The notes below the pieces were generated by a model. The model was not told the DNA's origin. It was given only the letters and a program-made list of their open reading frames with translations, and did no database searches. A DNA stretch of 64,000 nt, taken from Methylophilaceae bacterium LSUCC0717. Lineage in GTDB: Bacteria > Pseudomonadota > Gammaproteobacteria > Burkholderiales > Methylophilaceae. Numbering within the stretch: position 1 is the first letter of the stretch; each line of letters starts with the position of its first letter. A program made the translations under genes and the position numbers. Below are positions 54,002 to 64,000 of the stretch, piece after piece. The stretch covers positions 868,001 through 932,000 of the forward strand of contig CP103436.1 in assembly GCA_024919195.1 (NCBI GenBank), given 5' to 3'.

Positions 54002-55168
54002 ATGAATTTACACGAATATCAAGCAAAAGAGCTACTTCGGAAATATGAGATTCAAACCCCTTATGGCCAAGTTGCTGAGACTTTAAATGAAGTAAATGCT
54101 TTAGCAAAAGATATAAAAAATCCTGTCGTTTTAAAGGCCCAAATTCATGCGGGTGGAAGGGGAAAGTCTGGAGGCGTTAAAGTTGTAAAATCTAAAGAAG
54201 AAGCGCTCGAATTTTCTTCTAAGCTTCTGGGAAAAAATTTAGTTACGTATCAAAATCAACCATCCGGACAACCCGTTCATAAAATTTTGTTTGAAGAAAC
54301 AGAAAATATTATCAATGAGCTTTATTTTTCTATCCTAATTGATCGTGAAGAAGAAAAAGTTTGCCTTGTTGTTTCAAGCGCAGGCGGCATGGAAATAGAA
54401 GAGATCAGTAAAAAAAGTCCTGATTTAATACTTAAAGAATTTTGTAACCCTATAACTGGCTTAATGGACTATCAAACAAGAGAGTTGGCAAACTCATTAA
54501 AATTTAGTGCTGATTTAGCAGGGAAATTTAATAAATTTGCTAAGTCGGCTTATAAGCTTTTTACTGAAAATAATTTATCACTTTTAGAAATTAATCCATT
54601 AGTTATTAATGATGCTAATGATTTTGTAGCCCTTGATTGCAAGATTAGTATCGATGATAACGCCCTTTATAAACAAAAAAAATTAAGTGAACTTCGCGAC
54701 TGGTCACAAGATGATTCAAAGGAAGCCGAAGCTCATCATGCTGGATTAAATTATATTGCCCTAAATGGTGATATTGGTTGTATGGTTAATGGTGCAGGAC
54801 TTGCAATGGCTACCATGGATTTGATACAACATTCTGGAGGATCCCCTGCAAACTTTTTAGATGTCGGTGGTGGTGCATCTGCAGAAACAGTTTCAAAAGC
54901 ATTTAAAATTTTACTTTCCGATAAAAATGTAAAAGTTGTTTTGGTTAATATCTTTGGCGGGATCATGAGATGTGATGTTATTGCCGAAGGTATTATAAAT
55001 TCTGCGAAAGATGTTGGTGTTTCGATACCGATTGTTGTAAGACTTGAGGGAACTAATGTAGATGATGGTAAAAAATTACTTAAAGAGAGCAAACTCAATA
55101 TACACTCAGCAGATAATTTAACTGATGCAGCAAAAATTGCTGTGACATATGCCAAGGATCAAAAATAA
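54002..55168 (+). CDS. sucC: Succinyl-CoA ligase [ADP-forming] subunit beta
   Basis: SucC is the nucleotide-binding half of the TCA enzyme that makes ATP from succinyl-CoA. The family N-terminus [12 protein letters not shown] opens an ATP-grasp domain, followed by a CoA ligase-type domain with [13 protein letters not shown]. The 388 residues are full length. It is divergent from serB and overlaps sucD by one base (TAATG). Confidence 0.97.
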   Translation: MNLHEYQAKELLRKYEIQTPYGQVAETLNEVNALAKDIKNPVVLKAQIHAGGRGKSGGVKVVKSKEEALEFSSKLLGKNLVTYQNQPSGQPVHKILFEETENIINELYFSILIDREEEKVCLVVSSAGGMEIEEISKKSPDLILKEFCNPITGLMDYQTRELANSLKFSADLAGKFNKFAKSAYKLFTENNLSLLEINPLVINDANDFVALDCKISIDDNALYKQKKLSELRDWSQDDSKEAEAHHAGLNYIALNGDIGCMVNGAGLAMATMDLIQHSGGSPANFLDVGGGASAETVSKAFKILLSDKNVKVVLVNIFGGIMRCDVIAEGIINSAKDVGVSIPIVVRLEGTNVDDGKKLLKESKLNIHSADNLTDAAKIAVTYAKDQK

Positions 55169-56043
55169 TGTCTGTCCTAGTTGATTCAAAAACTCGTTTA
55201 ATTTGTCAAGGATTCACTGGAAAACAAGGCACTTTCCACTCTGAGCAATGTTTAAACTATGGGACTAATTTAGTGGGTGGTGTCACGCCAGGCAAAGGTG
55301 GAGGCATACATCTTAATTTACCAGTTTTTAATACTGTGAAAGAGGCTGTGAATCAAACACAGGCGAATGCAACCATGATCTATGTTCCACCAGCATTTGC
55401 TGCAGATTCTATCATTGAGGCTAGCGAGGCTGGAATAGAGATTATTGTCTGTATTACTGAAGGTATCCCTACTTTTGACATGCTCAAAGTCAAATCAATC
55501 ATTAATAGTAATCGCTCGATCTTAATAGGTCCTAATTGCCCAGGAATAATTACACCAGGGGAATGTAAAATAGGAATAATGCCGGGCAGCATTCATCTTC
55601 CTGGGAAGATCGGAATTGTTTCAAGATCTGGTACCCTCACCTATGAGGCCGTCAATCAAACAACCAACAACAAATTAGGTCAATCAACATGTATCGGCAT
55701 TGGTGGAGATCCGATTAAAGGGCTAAATTTTATTGAGTGTCTAGATTTTTTTGAGAATGATCCGGACACCCATGGAATCATCCTTGTTGGCGAGATTGGT
55801 GGTAGTGATGAAGAAGAAGCTGCAGATTATATCAAAGAAAAAATTACAAAGCCTGTTGCGTCATACATTGCAGGTATGACAGCTCCAGAGGGTAAAAGAA
55901 TGGGGCATGCAGGGGCAATAATTTCAAAGACCAGCGGAAAAGCAATTGATAAAATTAATGCCTTAAGAAAAGCAGGTGCTGTAATTGCTGACTCCCCAGC
56001 GGAAATTGGTGATGCTATTTTATTAGCAATGAATAATGCATAA
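55168..56043 (+). CDS. sucD: Succinyl-CoA ligase [ADP-forming] subunit alpha
   Basis: SucD binds CoA and carries the phosphorylated histidine. The CoA-binding Rossmann start [15 protein letters not shown], the GPNCPG motif and the phospho-His in GHAGAI (near residue 247) are present, with the usual 291 residues. It is translationally coupled to sucC. Its last 8 bases overlap the start of an ankyrin-repeat gene. Confidence 0.97.
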   Translation: MSVLVDSKTRLICQGFTGKQGTFHSEQCLNYGTNLVGGVTPGKGGGIHLNLPVFNTVKEAVNQTQANATMIYVPPAFAADSIIEASEAGIEIIVCITEGIPTFDMLKVKSIINSNRSILIGPNCPGIITPGECKIGIMPGSIHLPGKIGIVSRSGTLTYEAVNQTTNNKLGQSTCIGIGGDPIKGLNFIECLDFFENDPDTHGIILVGEIGGSDEEEAADYIKEKITKPVASYIAGMTAPEGKRMGHAGAIISKTSGKAIDKINALRKAGAVIADSPAEIGDAILLAMNNA

Positions 56044-56970
56044 ATTCATTTTTATTCTTGCCTTTGTTTTCTTTTCCTTACATTCTTCCTCTGAAGAGGT
56101 TAATTATCTTTTAACTGCATCAGCAAAAGATGATATCGAGACAGTAAAAGCCATACTAGAGAGTGGTGCCGATGTTAACGTAGTCGACTCTAACAATCTG
56201 AATGCCTTGATGTATGCAGCAAGAAAAAATAATTCAGATATTATTAATTTACTAATAAAGAATAAGATTAAAGTAAACCATACTGATGATTCTGGTTGGA
56301 CAGCATTGATGTATGCAGCAAAAAAAAATTATACTGAATCTATAAAATTGTTGCTAAATGCAAAAGCCGATCCAAAAATCACAGACCCAGACGGATGGTC
56401 CGCCTTTGGTCTTGCTGCATCTGCTGGACATAGCGAAACTATTGATTTGCTAATCAAAGCAGGAATTGACCCAAATAATAGAAATAACAGTGGTCAGACA
56501 ATTTTAATGATTGCGGCAAAAAAAGGAAATTTGGCGGTCGTAAAAAGTCTTCTTGACAATAAAGCAAACTTTACTTTAAAAGATCCTAATGGGAAGACAG
56601 CCTTAATGATTGCATGTGCCAATGGCAACATTGATGTTGTAAAAATGCTGCTAAATCGGGGTGCAGATATCCATACAGAAGACAAGTCTAAATGGACCGC
56701 ATTAACTTGGTCTATTGAAAAGAAATACCCAAAAATTGCAAATATTCTTCTTGAACGAGGGGCTGACCCCAATCATAAAGATGATCAAAAAACACCCTTG
56801 ATTCATTTTGCTGTATTTAATAATGATTATGAATCAGTAAAATTGTTAATTGAATACAACGTTAAATTAAAAGCACGTGATCAATATGGACTTACTCCAT
56901 ATGTTTATGCGTTAAAAGAAAAAAATAAAAAAATTGTTGAAATTATCAAAGATAATGGTGGGACTTATTA

Positions 56971-56971
<1 letters not shown>
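56036..56971 (+). CDS. Exported ankyrin-repeat protein (large)
   Basis: The 311-residue protein has an N-terminal signal peptide (about 1-18, [19 protein letters not shown]) and then about eight ankyrin repeats of 33 residues up to the end. Several carry the [10 protein letters not shown] and [13 protein letters not shown] consensus. Nothing else is attached. It is probably periplasmic, a rare place for ankyrin repeats with unclear role. It overlaps sucD by 8 bases and nadE by one base, so it is expressed with TCA and NAD genes. Confidence 0.85.
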
Positions 56972-59609
<2,638 letters not shown>

Positions 59610-59613
<4 letters not shown>

Positions 59614-59774
59614 TTGATTTTTCTTGCCTCAGATACAAGCATTATGGGGATCCCATTTTTTATAGCATAAGCTAAGCCTGCTCCCTTTGATATTAATTCA
59701 TTATTTTTTTTATCGTAAACAAGTTTTTCTTTCGTCACCGGGCATACGATTAATTCAAGTAAATTTTTATCCAT
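59610..59774 (-). CDS. ycaR: Trm112/YcaR-like small protein (UPF0434)
   Basis: This 54-residue gene lies between lpxK and kdsB, its standard position. The start [18 protein letters not shown] and the [11 protein letters not shown] ending match YcaR. Only Cys11 remains: the second Cys of the CPxC motif is Thr and the third is Ser (LISK). So metal binding, if the family has it, is probably lost. It overlaps lpxK by 8 bases and kdsB by 4. The function of bacterial YcaR is not established. Confidence 0.9.
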
Positions 59775-60732
59775 TTAAAATTTTTCCAAGTAATTTTTTT
59801 TCAAACACTGGGCACATCCTTGGATCGGATTTTAGTACCCAAATATTTTTATTTTTAATATTTGTGCATTTCACTGAATCTTTTTCAGTTATAAGATAAT
59901 TAAAGTTATCTTTAAAATCATTATTTGTAAAATAATAATGATCATCATAAATCCGATATTTAAATTGACATAGTTTTTTTAATGAGTTTATTAATCGATA
60001 CGGATAACCAATACCAATTGATAAATGTAGATTAGGTAACTTATTCAGAGCAATCTTTTCGTTTGTCTTTAAATTAGTTACTTTATTATTAAGAGAAAAG
60101 TTAAAAAAGTCTTTTTTGGATTCTAAGCTATTTGATACAACTAAAGTATCATTATCGAGAATTTTCGACAAGGGTTCTCTAAACGGCCCCGCTGGAAGAA
60201 GCAAATGATTGGTTACATACCGATCATCATTTATTAATATTTTATAATCAAAAATTAAACTTCTATGCTGAAGACCGTCATCTGAAATAATTACATCCGT
60301 ATCACTGTATTTTTTTATTAATGCATTTCCTGCCTCAAATCTTGATTTACTTATAAATACAGGGATATTTAATTTTTGTTTTAATAACAATGCTTCATCA
60401 CCGACATCAACAGGGTTCGAATTATCAAAGACTTCAGTTGTATTTTTAAATTTTCCTTTGTAACCACGAGAAATGATTCCAACATTAATATTATTTTTTT
60501 TTAATAATTTAGCCAAGTAAATGACAAGCTGGGTTTTGCCTGAGCCACCAACAATTAAATTCCCTACAACGATCGTCGTGACTGGTAGTTTTTTTTGTTT
60601 AAAAATATTAAACCTATAAAGACCAGCCCTTAAATAATAGATAAAATAGTTTATTAATGAAAGAGGGGCAAGTAACCATATTAAATTGGCTTGTTTGTAA
60701 TACTGATCGGTAAAAAATTTCTCAATTGACAT
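59767..60732 (-). CDS. lpxK: Tetraacyldisaccharide 4'-kinase LpxK
   Basis: LpxK phosphorylates the 4' position of the lipid A precursor to give lipid IVA. The membrane-associated N-terminus is followed by the P loop region [13 protein letters not shown] (residues 55-67). The catalytic DDGLQH is near residue 146. At 321 residues it is full length. It follows msbA by 8 bases. Confidence 0.95.
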   Translation of the reverse strand: MSIEKFFTDQYYKQANLIWLLAPLSLINYFIYYLRAGLYRFNIFKQKKLPVTTIVVGNLIVGGSGKTQLVIYLAKLLKKNNINVGIISRGYKGKFKNTTEVFDNSNPVDVGDEALLLKQKLNIPVFISKSRFEAGNALIKKYSDTDVIISDDGLQHRSLIFDYKILINDDRYVTNHLLLPAGPFREPLSKILDNDTLVVSNSLESKKDFFNFSLNNKVTNLKTNEKIALNKLPNLHLSIGIGYPYRLINSLKKLCQFKYRIYDDHYYFTNNDFKDNFNYLITEKDSVKCTNIKNKNIWVLKSDPRMCPVFEKKLLGKILNG

Positions 60733-60740
60733 GACTTTTT

Positions 60741-62489
60741 TTAAGATAATTCTTTTTTATACAGTTTTGAATAGAACCCTTTTTTTCTTATTAGTTCGTC
60801 GTGATTCCCAGATTCAATAATTGATCCCTTATCAAGAACAAAAATCTTGTCAGCATTTTTTACGGTTGATAATCTATGAGCAATAATAATGGATGTTTTG
60901 TTCTTCATTAAATGATCTAATGCATCTTGAACAAGTTTTTCAGACTCTAAATCAAGAGCTGAGGTTGCTTCATCAAGAAGCAAAATAGGAGCGTCTTTGA
61001 TAATTGCTCTGGCAATTGCAATACGCTGCTTTTGCCCGCCAGATAGTTTGACCCCACGATCACCAACCAAATTATCTAACTTTTTAGGAAGCTTTTCTAT
61101 AAATTCTCTACAGTTTGATTGATCTATGATTTCATTCAATCTTTTATCGGAAATTTTTCTCGTTTGATTTCCATAGCATATGTTATTTCGTATTGTGTCG
61201 TTAAATAAAATAGTATCCTGAGTAACTAGAGAAAAAAAGCTGCGTAAATTATCAAGTTTTAAGTCTTTTATATTTACTTTATCAACTAAAATGTCACCCT
61301 CTTTAAAATCATAAAATCGTGGAAGAAGATTCATCAAGGTTGTTTTTCCTCCACCTGATTTGCCAACTAATGCAATTTTCTGTCCTCTCTTTATTTTCAA
61401 TGATATTTGATTTAAAACACTTCTATCATTATCTCCGTATTGAAAAGAAAGGTTTTTGATTTCTATATCGCCTTTGACATTAGGTAAAACTTTTTTTCCT
61501 TGGTTTTTTTCATTCCTCTCATTTAAAACATTCATAATACTTTTTGCTGCAGCAATGCTAACCTGTAATGATTCATTAACTTCGGTTAGGCTTTTGATCG
61601 GCTTGATCATCATTAGCAACGCGCCAACAAAAGCAGCAAATTCACCAGTGGTAAAATTTGCCAACGCATAGTAAACAATTACGCCTAAAGCAATTGAGGC
61701 AATAATTTCTATCAACATGCTATTAAATAGAGAGAGTTTTGCCAATCTAATTTGCATGTTCATATTTTTTTTGACAATCGATGTAAATCTTTGCAATTCA
61801 TAATTTATTGCACCAAAAACTTTTATGACCCTTTGTCCGGTCACAGCCTCTTCTGAAGCAGATGTCATGTTCCCCATTGTTTCTTGCACCTCAAAACCAA
61901 AAGACCTAAGCCGAGGTGATACTTTCTTTAAATATCTTATAATTACTGGTGTCATTAATAAAAAAACTAAGGTGAGAAACCAATCCAAATAAATCATGTA
62001 TATGAATAATGCAATGACAGTAAAAGATTCTCTGATTATGGTTATACCTATCCTGGTTATAACTGCTGATAATTGATCTGCTTCATAAGTTAATTTTGAA
62101 ACAAGCATTCCTGCATTGTTGTTATCAAAATATGACACCGGAAGTTTGAGATATTTTTTGAAAGTATCAATCCTGAGATCTGCAACCACACCCCTTGAAG
62201 TTTTCCTCATATGATACCCAGACATAAATGATGAACAGGCCCTAATAAGCATTAGCACCATCAGTGAAATGGGCAACATTATTTTTATGGTCGAATTTCC
62301 AGTATCAAAACCATTATCAGTAATCTCTTTAAGCAGTGCTAGAAAACCTGTATTGGTTAATGAAAATATCAGCATAAATACGATACTCAATAATAAAGAA
62401 AATTTATAATTGAGCGCATATCTTAAAAGTTGTTGATATATTTCTTTGAATTCTGAAAACTTTAAAGGATGTTTTTTTAACTCTGGCAT
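60741..62489 (-). CDS. msbA: Lipid A export ABC transporter MsbA
   Basis: MsbA is a homodimeric flippase that moves lipid A-core across the inner membrane. Six membrane segments (about residues 25-320) precede an ATPase domain with Walker A GKSGGGKTT, signature LSGGQKQRIAIARAI and Walker B ILLLDEATSALD. At 582 residues it is full length. Its place between exbD and lpxK supports lipid A rather than drug export. Confidence 0.95.
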   Translation of the reverse strand: MPELKKHPLKFSEFKEIYQQLLRYALNYKFSLLLSIVFMLIFSLTNTGFLALLKEITDNGFDTGNSTIKIMLPISLMVLMLIRACSSFMSGYHMRKTSRGVVADLRIDTFKKYLKLPVSYFDNNNAGMLVSKLTYEADQLSAVITRIGITIIRESFTVIALFIYMIYLDWFLTLVFLLMTPVIIRYLKKVSPRLRSFGFEVQETMGNMTSASEEAVTGQRVIKVFGAINYELQRFTSIVKKNMNMQIRLAKLSLFNSMLIEIIASIALGVIVYYALANFTTGEFAAFVGALLMMIKPIKSLTEVNESLQVSIAAAKSIMNVLNERNEKNQGKKVLPNVKGDIEIKNLSFQYGDNDRSVLNQISLKIKRGQKIALVGKSGGGKTTLMNLLPRFYDFKEGDILVDKVNIKDLKLDNLRSFFSLVTQDTILFNDTIRNNICYGNQTRKISDKRLNEIIDQSNCREFIEKLPKKLDNLVGDRGVKLSGGQKQRIAIARAIIKDAPILLLDEATSALDLESEKLVQDALDHLMKNKTSIIIAHRLSTVKNADKIFVLDKGSIIESGNHDELIRKKGFYSKLYKKELS

Positions 62490-62497
62490 TGAGAGGT

Positions 62498-62917
62498 TTA
62501 ATTAACCTTTGTGGCAAAAGTAACTTTATTAAGACCAGACAGTCTGGCTGCCTCCATAACATTTATCACAGATTGGTGGTTGGACATCGCATCAGCATTA
62601 ATAATGACTGTAGGGAGATCGTTATTAAATTTTGATTTTAAATTTTTCAATTCCTCTAGGATACCAGCAATGGTATTGTCCGTGATTTGTACTTCGTTAA
62701 TAAAGTACTGATTATCACTGGTAATTACAATATCCACTTTATCAAGATCTTTGTCTTGAGGTATTGCCTCAGCAGTTGGAAGATTGATTTTTAATTCACT
62801 AAATTTAGAGAACGTTGTGCTTACGACAAGAAAAATAATGATCACCAGTAAAACATCTATAAGAGGAATAAAGTTTATCTCCAATTCATCTTCTTGACTG
62901 CCTCTTCTGAAATTCAT
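62498..62917 (-). CDS. exbD: Biopolymer transport protein ExbD/TolR family
   Basis: The 139-residue protein has a short cytoplasmic N-terminus, one membrane segment (about 17-37) with the family's conserved Asp (FIPLIDVLLVIIIFLV), and a periplasmic domain. With ExbB it forms a proton-driven motor that energises TonB or a Tol-like system. No tonB is adjacent. The pair is commonly found beside msbA and lpxK in betaproteobacteria. Confidence 0.92.
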   Translation of the reverse strand: MNFRRGSQEDELEINFIPLIDVLLVIIIFLVVSTTFSKFSELKINLPTAEAIPQDKDLDKVDIVITSDNQYFINEVQITDNTIAGILEELKNLKSKFNNDLPTVIINADAMSNHQSVINVMEAARLSGLNKVTFATKVN

Positions 62918-62920
62918 TAG

Positions 62921-63526
62921 TTATTTTCCTTTATGATGAATGATTTCAACCAAGGTAATGGCCTGCTGTTCCATCTCAACTATAAGTGACTCAACTTTAT
63001 TTTTAAAAAATCTGTACATAATCATCGCTGGAACAGCTACAACAATTCCACCGGCTGTATTGTATAAGGCTATTGAAATCCCCCTAGCAAAAACAGTAAC
63101 ATCGGCACCGCTGCTTGTGAATGAGCTAAACAATTCAACCATACCAATAATAGTCCCAAAAAGACCAAGTAGTGGAGCAACTGTTGCAATGGTTCCTAAA
63201 GTAGATAAGTATTTTTCTAATTTATGAAAAACTGCCCTTCCAGTTTCTTCAATTGATTCTTTTATCAATCCAGGAGAACTAGAGATATGATCAAGCGCGG
63301 TAGCAAATATTTCACCTAAGTAGGAGTGCTCCCTCAACAAGTCAATGGATTTCTTATTGACCCCTTTTTGGTCAATTAATGTTCTGACTTCATTCAATAA
63401 ATTTTTTGGTGCAATTATTTCTGCCCTTAAGGACCAAAATCTTTCAATGATAATTGCTAGAGCAAGAATTGAAGCAAAAATTAAAGGCCAAATTGGCCAC
63501 CCAGCACCTTGAATAATATCCCACAC
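62921..63526 (-). CDS. exbB: Biopolymer transport protein ExbB (MotA/TolQ/ExbB family)
   Basis: The 201-residue protein has three membrane segments (about 12-30, 105-130 and 150-175) and the conserved block TVAPLLGLFGTIIGMVELF. It forms the proton channel with ExbD. The start is GTG at 63526 with AAGGAG 7 bases upstream, one of the best ribosome sites in the window. It precedes exbD by 3 bases. Confidence 0.93.
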   Translation of the reverse strand: MWDIIQGAGWPIWPLIFASILALAIIIERFWSLRAEIIAPKNLLNEVRTLIDQKGVNKKSIDLLREHSYLGEIFATALDHISSSPGLIKESIEETGRAVFHKLEKYLSTLGTIATVAPLLGLFGTIIGMVELFSSFTSSGADVTVFARGISIALYNTAGGIVVAVPAMIMYRFFKNKVESLIVEMEQQAITLVEIIHHKGK

Positions 63527-63567
63527 TCTACAACTCCTTAATAAGCATTAATGATTCAAAAAGAATA

Positions 63568-64000
63568 TTAACATTTTTTCAATTTTCCATCGACAAACTC
63601 AAGTTTGTTTTTAAATTTTTTTAGCACAGATAAGTCATGCGTCACCATTATCAATGAGATTGATTTTTCCTTAGCTAGCTTAATTAGCAAATCAATGACT
63701 ATCCTAGAATTTTTTTTATCCAAATTTCCAGTAGGTTCATCTGCAAATATAATTTTTGGATCGTGGACAACAGCTCTACACACTGCAACCCTCTGCCTTT
63801 CACCACCAGATAATTGATTCGGAAAATGATGCAATCTCTCGCTTAGCCCTACCTGATGAATTAGATTTTTTGCTTTTTTTGTAGCTTTATCATCATCGTA
63901 CCCATTCAATAATAAAGGTATCTTTACATTCTCTAGAACATTAAAATCATTCAATAGATGATGAAACTGGTATATGAATCCAAATTCTTTTCTTCTAAAG
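63568..64000 (-). CDS. lolD: Lipoprotein-releasing system ATP-binding protein LolD (partial)
   Basis: The gene runs off the right edge, so the N-terminus and Walker A are missing from the window. The visible 144 residues start at the Q loop region FGFIYQFHHLL, typical of LolD. They continue with the signature LSGGERQRVAV, Walker B IIFADEPTGNLD and the switch His in MVTHD. LolCDE extracts lipoproteins from the inner membrane for transfer to LolA. A 41-base gap leads to exbB. Confidence 0.93.
   Translation of the reverse strand, partial: FRRKEFGFIYQFHHLLNDFNVLENVKIPLLLNGYDDDKATKKAKNLIHQVGLSERLHHFPNQLSGGERQRVAVCRAVVHDPKIIFADEPTGNLDKKNSRIVIDLLIKLAKEKSISLIMVTHDLSVLKKFKNKLEFVDGKLKKC

Noticed and set aside
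63568-63954. Truncated LolD pseudogene starting at the internal TTG
   Set aside because: The frame stays open to the window edge and encodes the expected Q-loop region, so the gene is cut by the window, not broken.

Overview
The window looks like a stretch of chromosome from a streamlined, AT-rich betaproteobacterium. A member of the Methylophilales (OM43 or freshwater Methylopumilus-like lineage) is my best inference, but no diagnostic methylotrophy gene is present. The evidence is a set of betaproteobacterial gene orders: rpoE-rseA-rseB-rseC-mucD next to lepA-lepB-rnc-era-recO-pdxJ-acpS, suhB/trmJ-cysE-iscR-isc, nadE-glnB, lolD-exbB-exbD-msbA-lpxK-ycaR-kdsB, and a 16S leader with a boxA antitermination site. 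Genes are packed almost end to end, with many ATGA and TAATG overlaps. I saw no insertion sequence, prophage, CRISPR array or clear pseudogene. Apart from the rRNA leader, no stretch above 300 bases lacks a gene.

Layout. 1-437: the 5' end of a minus-strand rRNA operon, unusual in carrying an initiator tRNA between its promoter and boxA. 499-13117 (minus): htpG with a heat-shock type promoter; the lepA...tcdA operon for translation, protein export, RNA processing and cofactors; and the sigma-E envelope-stress operon. 13176-23846 (mostly plus): nadB, slyD, then suhB (minus), trmJ, cysE and a full ISC iron-sulfur operon with an IscR site and two cysteine desulfurases, closed by a strong terminator. 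23896-33409 (minus): a BI-1 membrane protein, nagZ, a queuosine-precursor type transporter, a peptide ABC importer without ATPase genes, an L,D-transpeptidase, rlmD, an exonuclease, cysM and dsbB. 33476-39908 (plus): xseA, kup, an M48 lipoprotein protease and dapD-yffB-dapE. 39928-44813 (minus): rluB, scpB, scpA, trpS, an M50 protease and a PHP phosphoesterase. 44860-58888 (plus, except serB): yciB, yciI, a bolA-like gene, ppiC, feoA, feoB, purL, sucCD, two exported ankyrin-repeat proteins, nadE and glnB. 58885-64000 (minus): a lipid A and Kdo transport/synthesis operon running off the edge inside lolD.

How the parts work together. Several blocks concern the envelope: sigma-E sensing, lipid A flipping and Kdo activation, murein turnover, LepB, DsbB and periplasmic proteases. 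Another theme is iron and sulfur: CysE and CysM make cysteine, IscS uses it, FeoAB imports iron, and RlmD, ferredoxin, IscR and probably TrpRS consume clusters. No obviously alien accessory island is visible. The most noteworthy signals are the tRNA-fMet inside the rRNA leader, the sigma-32 and IscR sites, promoters that imply leaderless mRNAs, the ATPase-less peptide importer linked to murein enzymes, the cysteine motif in TrpRS, and the exported ankyrin proteins.
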